This document shows, in pieces, positions 59,701 through 64,000 of a DNA stretch of 64,000 nt (positions are counted from its first letter, which is position 1; each line of letters opens with the position of its first letter). The translations under genes and the position numbers were made by a program. Under the pieces are notes generated by a model. The model did not search any database, was not told the DNA's origin, and saw only the letters and a list, made by a program, of their open reading frames with translations. The DNA comes from Limonium bicolor (lineage: Eukaryota > Streptophyta > Magnoliopsida > Caryophyllales > Plumbaginaceae): assembly GCA_023374045.1 (NCBI GenBank), contig JAIOTZ010000134.1, positions 1 to 64,000 on the forward strand. The letters run 5' to 3'.

Positions 59701-60837
59701 GTATGGATGATAATGAATGTGTGTGCTTGATATATTGTAGTAACCGAATGTTATGGTGTTGGACTTCTAACTAATTCCTAACAAGCTAACCAATCTAACT
59801 TAATAAATTGGTAAATTGGAATGAGTAGAAGTCCGATATAGTTTCGGCCACGCGTAAGGAGGCGGAGTCACAAGAGGTGGCTCTAATTCCTGGCTTTAAT
59901 CTTTTCCACGGCCCATACCCCTTAAATGGGTAGCATCCTGGATTAGTGAGCCACCTAAAGCCCGATGGTGGGACGGTGTAGTCCTTGCCCGGAGGTCATA
60001 CCGACTTAACATGAATAAAAGTAAGTAAGTAAGAATGAGTATGGAAAAGTAAGTAAGTAAAGTAAGAGTATGTTAGTGTAAGTATTATGTAAGGAGTGAA
60101 AGAGTAATAAGCATCCGATTAACCCGGATGTGTAATTGGCTAACCCTTGTGAAGGTAAGTGTTGTGTATGCTATTGTATTGTTGTTTTGGCGTGTGTATT
60201 GTATTGTGGATGATTGTGTGATGTAAGTAAAGCATGTATGCATGATAATAATGAACCACATGTACAGTCGACCTTAAATAGTCGGCGTACCCTAGTTAGC
60301 ACGCGATATATGTGAAGTTTATATGCAGCTTTTTACTGAGCCCCTTGAGGCACTATTTTAATATATTGCAGGTCCTCGTAAAAGGGTGAAGACTTGGTTG
60401 AGATTATGATGACTTCTTTTGATGTAATTAATAGACTGTGAATGGTGTACTAAGTTGTACACGGCTATAGGCCTTTTTGTTTAGCCGGTGTACCATGGGG
60501 TACACCCTTTGGATATTGAAAGAGTTGTGAATGGGTATAGGTGAGTGGTTGTTTGAACTCACGGTTTTTGTAGACTTGAAGGGAATGTAATTAATTCTAC
60601 TTTTGATACTCGGTAATCCAGCATTGTAAGTATATGATATTTCTAACTGGTATGTAATGTAGCAGCTCGGTATTGTTAGACATCATACCATTACTGTAAG
60701 TAGTGTAAGCCTAGCTAGCCGTATGGGCGGTTAGCGGCGTTGTATCACCCGCCGTAGAAGTAGTAATTCCGCTGCGAGTAGTGGAATAATTGGGATGATT
60801 AGATAGTAAGTAAAGGATTAGCGGTAGGGGTGTTACA
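56787..60837 (+). mobile_element. LTR E: long LTR of the AlkB-bearing element (5' boundary uncertain)
   Basis: The 3' end is firm: GGGGTGTTACA at 60827-60837, followed by a primer site. The 5' end lies somewhere between the purine tract at 56784 and about 57110, so the length is about 3.7-4.05 kb, in line with LTRs A-D. The stretch 56820-57000 is TG-rich low complexity. A TTCCGCTG block near 60767 is shared with the 3' ends of LTRs A-D. A palindrome array lies at 58964-59212. Non-coding. With pol to its left and gag to its right it could be the shared LTR of two tandem copies. Confidence 0.7.
58964..59212 (+). repeat. Palindrome array in LTR E, GGTCCGGGTTT type, four units
   Basis: Units near 58964, 59037, 59108 and 59178. 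The clearest is the last: GGTCCGGGTTTG-TAAACCCGGACC, almost uninterrupted. Others pair across 10-20 bases. The third has lost a C in its left arm (GTCGGGTTTG). Position is about 1.6-1.9 kb from the LTR 3' terminus, comparable to LTRs A-D. Confidence 0.85.
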
Positions 60838-60842
60838 AAAAG

Positions 60843-60853
60843 TGGTATCAGAG
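60843..60853 (+). other. Primer-binding site, initiator-Met tRNA type
   Basis: TGGTATCAGAG follows the LTR end TGTTACA and the spacer AAAAG. The whole junction from TGTTACA to CAGAG is the same as in element B (minus strand, 29567-29589). Confidence 0.92.
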
Positions 60854-61065
60854 AGTCGTTACGCTCTGATGTCCTAAGGTTACCGAGCATAGGGATTACC
60901 AAGTTAGGATTTCAACCGTTCTAAAACGAAAATTTAGAAACCTAACTAGGAATGACCATTGGTAACAACGGATACCCTTGACGTCCTTAGGGACGATACC
61001 TTTGCTTAATTCCAAGACCCATAGGTCACATGTTACAAAGCCTAATGCGAACGTTAAATGTTCAG

Positions 61066-62525
61066 ATGTCAGGATGAGGTCGAGGCGGACATAGGGGAGA
61101 GACCCTTGATGGACCAAGCGCGCAGACGATAGCAGAGATCGTCACCACCACGGTAGCACAAATTCTACCTCAAGTAATCTCAGCAATGCAACAAACCCAA
61201 CAACAAAACCAACAAACTCAACGGGACAAATCCCTCCCCCTCCACCCAGAGAAGTAAACTGGGTAAATCTGTAGTGGGAATCTGACCTCCATGTTCCGAG
61301 GCGAGAGTGATCCGGCTAAGCTAGAAGCCTACATCTCGGAGATGGAGACAACCTTTGAAACCCTCGAAGCTCCTGCTAGAATTCGAGTTAGAGTAGCAGC
61401 TTATTATCTTAAAGATGCAGCTACGGATTGGTGGAAGTTAGTCAATAAATGAGATGTCAACGATCCTACATTCGACTTGGAATCCTTCACACCCTACTCC
61501 GATCCAAATACTACCCAGAACATGTCAAAACAAAGAAAAGACTAGAGCTTGATGCCTTGAAGATGACAGAGAAGATGTCTGTCGATGAGTACTACCGCAC
61601 CTTCACCTCCCTCCTTCGTCTTCTACCCGACCTTGGGTACACCGGCCAGGTGTTGGTCGATCGCTTCTATGGCGGTCTGAGCCATCGCCTTCGGTACGAC
61701 ATGGGCTACACCAGATTTACTCCCTCCAGGTAAATACGGTTAAACCCTTAGTACCATTGTAAATACTTTACTTTTATCTCTCTGAGTAAGAATCCCGGCT
61801 AATACCTGAAACTCCAGGAGTGCTATCACGTGCATCTGCGTTGAGTGAGATCACTTGCTAACTGAGGGATGAAGAAACCGCGCTTAAGCGCAAGGCTAAC
61901 AGCAAAAACACCAGTGCTGAGGAGCAGAACCAGGGCAAGAGCTGGAAAAAGAAGAAATGGAAGTTCTTTCAGCAATCCCAAAAGAACTCCCAAGTGAGAG
62001 CAGTGCACCATGCTGAGAAGGGCAAACCAGTTGAGCTTCTTCAGCTAGGTTCTTCTGCGCCGGTGGTGTGAAGCCACTGAGATTACACCCACCTAAGGGT
62101 AAACTTCTAATCTAAATTCGTATTTGTATAAGTATCGTAGCTAGTACTTCTGCACCAATGTGCTAACACTCAAAGCCTTAGGTTCTGGCTCCGGTTACAC
62201 CAAGAACTACTCTGACGGCCGCACCTACGTGTGCAGAAAGTGTAACCAAGACCATCTAGGCATGGATTGCCAAGGGAGAGAAATCCTGTGCTACAACTGT
62301 CAGAAATCGGGACATAGAGCTAATATGTGCCAAGAAAATGCCAAGCCAAAAGGGAACTTCCAGAGCTACAAGCAGAGGGAAGGCAAGGAGGTTGTATCTG
62401 GCGATGCACCAGGCCAGCAGGCCCGCAGGGACAGGGATCCCGATGTCCTCAGAAGGGCGCACCCCAGAGGCATCCCGCCTAGCACATTATCGACCGATAT
62501 GGGACCGGTTCTAAGTCCGGCCTAG
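61066..62525 (+). pseudogene. Ty3/gypsy gag with two zinc knuckles, decayed
   Basis: Start chosen at ATG 61066, which leads into a Gly/Arg-rich N-terminus (GRGGHRGE) despite a TGA at 61075. Capsid-like segments follow: MFRGESDPAKLEAYISEMET (about 61292), AAYYLKDAATDWWKLV, KYYPEHVKTKKRLELDALK (about 61506), and DEYYRTF to RFYGGLSHRLRYDMGY. Then comes a Lys/Gln-rich stretch, then CRKCNQDHLGMDC and CYNCQKSGHRANMC (about 62232-62335), two CCHC knuckles that would bind element RNA. Gag forms the virus-like particle. Damage: TGA 61075, a stop and frame change near 61245-61290, TGA 61450, a frame change near 61488, TAA near 61858. Two intron-like gaps (about 61730-61817 and 62095-62178) separate the blocks. 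Confidence 0.85.
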
Positions 62526-62722
62526 GTAATTAACTAAACCTTGAATCCTTGAGAAGCATGATTAAGTATTGGAGTAACTGTTTGAGTGAATGCATGAGTA
62601 AATGAATTGAAGTATGTATTGAACATGAAATGAAGTAGTTGAGACTAGTACTCACCGTAAATGAAATTTACAACCATAGGTAGTTTTAGTATCTGTTACC
62701 CGATACCGTTAAACCCAAATAA

Positions 62723-63430
62723 GAAGAGACCGACATCACCACATACCACTACTCCAGCGAGCAGTGTCAGGTCATCCGCCCAGGTATGATTTTATTAAGA
62801 GGATACTTGACACCCGAAGCACAAATCTCAATCATCCGACGATGCAACGAACTAGGAACGGGTCCAGGAGGATTTTATACACCCGAATTCCACGGTGGAG
62901 CGAAGATGAAGCTGAAGATGATGTGCTTGGGAAGGACTGGAATCCTTATACCAAGACATACCAAGAGACACGGATGCAAGATGGAGCGACGCCACCGACA
63001 ATACCCTTAGAATTTCAAACACTTGTTACCCAAGCAGTAGAACTTGCACAACAATGTGAAAATGATCCGATCCCCACAATTGAAGCGGACCTTTGTATCG
63101 TCAACTTCTATGAGAAAGAAGGACGACTTGGGTTACACCAAGATAAGGACGAGACAGCGGAATCTCTTGAACAAGGAGTGCCCGTAGTGTCGCATTGGTG
63201 ATGACGCCGTATTTTTGTATAGCGAGCAGAAGCGTGTGGACCGCGCAGAGAAATTGGTATTGAGATCAGGAGATGTCCTAATCATGGGTGGAAAGTCTAA
63301 GATGCTGTATCACAGGATCAACAAGATCAAGCTGAATACGGCACCACCGACAATAATCAATGCCACACAGATGAAACCTGGACGCCTGAACCTTACCTTT
63401 GGAAGTATTAAGTTCGTAGTAGTCATGTAA
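62723..63430 (+). pseudogene. AlkB-family 2OG-Fe(II) dioxygenase (plant ALKBH1-like) inside the gypsy element, two frameshifts
   Basis: The frame is open from 62723 and reads VIRPGMILLRGYLTPEAQ (M at 62786), GPGGFYTPEFHGGAKMKLKM and MCLG. A 1-base deletion at 62930-62932 shifts to KDWNPYTKTY, PTIEADLCIVNFYEKEG and GRLGLHQDKDE. A short deletion at 63192-63194 returns to the first frame: IGDDAVFLYSEQ, SGDVLIMGGKSK, LYHRI and KPGRLNLTFGSI, ending at TAA 63428. The iron ligands H (63136), D (63142) and H (63311) and the 2-oxoglutarate-binding R (63383) with NLTF are all present. AlkB enzymes oxidatively remove methyl groups from nucleic acids. The wording resembles plant nuclear ALKBH1-like proteins more than any other AlkB I know. 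About 236 codons, essentially the catalytic domain, intronless. It sits between gag zinc knuckles and protease. Substrate unknown; the present copy is disabled. Confidence 0.85.
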
Positions 63431-63481
63431 TGTATTAGTAACGTGTATTAGAGACACGGTATATATGATGGTTGGTTTATC

Positions 63482-63487
63482 AATAAA
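63482..63487 (+). promoter_or_regulatory. AATAAA polyadenylation-like signal downstream of the AlkB frame
   Basis: AATAAA lies 52 bases after the AlkB stop codon and before the protease frame. It could be the remains of the 3' untranslated region of the captured host transcript, or chance in AT-rich DNA. Confidence 0.4.
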
Positions 63488-63504
63488 GAGCAATGTTGAT
63501 TTAA

Positions 63505-64000
63505 ATTCCACTTGTTTCCACCATCATTACTTATGAACTTGTCACTTCAATAGGTTGTGGACTCGGTATCGAAGGTAACCTGAGTATCCTCACCGATGCA
63601 AGCGGCACCATCGTAACGGGAACCGTCCTAGTGAACAGCATTGAAGCCTCAGTGTTATTCGACTCCGGCGCCTCTCACACCTTTGTATCACCATCTTTTC
63701 TAAAGAGGTTGGGGCTAGATGCGGATGAGCTACCGAACTTCTTGGTTACTCTCCCGTCGAAGGAGCGAATACGATGTACCAAATACTACAAGTCAGCCAC
63801 AATCCAAATCAAGGGCGATGCGTTTCCCATATCATTCATCGAGTTTAATGGGTTGGGATTCGACGTAATAGTCAGAATGAACTGGTTAGAGCGGCACAAG
63901 GGTAGAATCCTCTGCGCCGAGCATCGATTGCTGCTCAGGAGTCCTTCTGTGGTTACTGTATCTTACCGCCAGAGACCGAGAGAGCCTTCGACCACAGTCA
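63505..64000 (+). CDS. Ty3/gypsy aspartic protease, start of pol, runs off the window
   Basis: The frame is open from just after a TAA at 63502 to the last base with no stop. It has no obvious ATG, so it would be read by splicing, frameshift or as part of a polyprotein. Recognisable parts are VTGTVLVNSIEASVLFDSGA, the catalytic DSGASHTF motif (about 63661) with the usual flap-region pattern behind it (SATIQIKGDAFPISF), and GFDVIVRMNWLERHKGRI. That last stretch normally reads D-I-I-L-G-M-D-W-L in relatives; here R replaces G and N replaces D. The enzyme matures gag and pol. A putative acceptor, TTCAATAG, lies at 63546-63553. Reverse transcriptase, RNase H and integrase should follow outside the window. 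Confidence 0.88.
   Translation, partial: MPLVSTIITYELVTSIGCGLGIEGNLSILTDASGTIVTGTVLVNSIEASVLFDSGASHTFVSPSFLKRLGLDADELPNFLVTLPSKERIRCTKYYKSATIQIKGDAFPISFIEFNGLGFDVIVRMNWLERHKGRILCAEHRLLLRSPSVVTVSYRQRPREPSTTV

Noticed and set aside
62723..63430. Plant-virus origin of the AlkB domain (endogenous viral element)
   Set aside because: Motif wording (MCLG-KDWNPYT, DLCIVNFY, GRLGLHQDKDE, NTAP) fits plant nuclear ALKBH1-like proteins, and no viral replicase or coat sequence is nearby. A phylogeny would be needed to close this.
62784..63553. AlkB frame as a self-contained intron (CAG|GTATGA ... CAATAG|G)
   Set aside because: The conserved AlkB reading VIRPGM continues upstream across the supposed donor, so the donor-like site lies within the domain.

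Overview
The window is plant nuclear DNA, most likely from a eudicot, and it is a nest of transposable elements with no intact host gene. The evidence is a pile-up of Ty3/gypsy LTRs with initiator-Met tRNA primer sites, a CACTA (En/Spm) transposon with TNP2 and Transposase_24-type genes, and a plant-type ALKBH dioxygenase reading frame. The base composition is AT-rich and long reading frames are scarce. I cannot name the species.

Layout. 1-2250: reverse-oriented fragment of a long LTR (same family as 39536-44221), ending at a (TACA)n microsatellite. 2521-4621: forward LTR of the TGTTATGCC type, truncated at its 5' side. 4622-7065: reverse-oriented remnant with an LTR stub, a purine tract and a broken plant-transposon ORF. 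7066-15232: reverse-oriented non-autonomous element A (one 4.5-kb LTR plus non-coding interior). 15233-39535: reverse-oriented non-autonomous element B with two very similar LTRs. One LTR holds solo LTR C (19766-24450). The other holds a complete 6.3-kb non-coding element (32872-39199) whose empty site survives in B's other LTR. 39536-44221: forward 4.7-kb LTR with unrelated flanks, so a recombination junction. 44222-55790: reverse CACTA element, left end lost, carrying a decayed TNP2 gene split by solo LTR D (49291-53300), plus a second multi-exon gene. 55791-64000: pieces of an autonomous chromovirus (Tekay/Del-like): pol tail, long LTR E, primer site, gag, then an AlkB-family 2OG-Fe(II) dioxygenase frame, then the aspartic protease, which runs off the window.

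Two observations stand out. First, an AlkB domain lies between the gag zinc knuckles and the protease of a Ty3/gypsy element. Its metal and 2-oxoglutarate ligands are all readable, although two frameshifts break the frame. The non-coding elements have the same LTR-to-primer-site junction as this AlkB-bearing element, so it may be of the lineage that mobilises them. Second, nearly every LTR here carries a short array of inverted repeats at a constant distance from its 3' end, but the palindrome sequence differs by family (GTCCGAAC, GACCGACC, GTCCGACCC, GGTCCGGGTTT types). Two related LTRs (A and B) have like flanks and different arrays. A second, conserved hairpin sits near the 5' end of the long LTRs.

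All element boundaries were read by eye from terminal TG..CA motifs, primer sites, purine tracts and target duplications. No alignment or database search was run; family names rest on recognised motifs.
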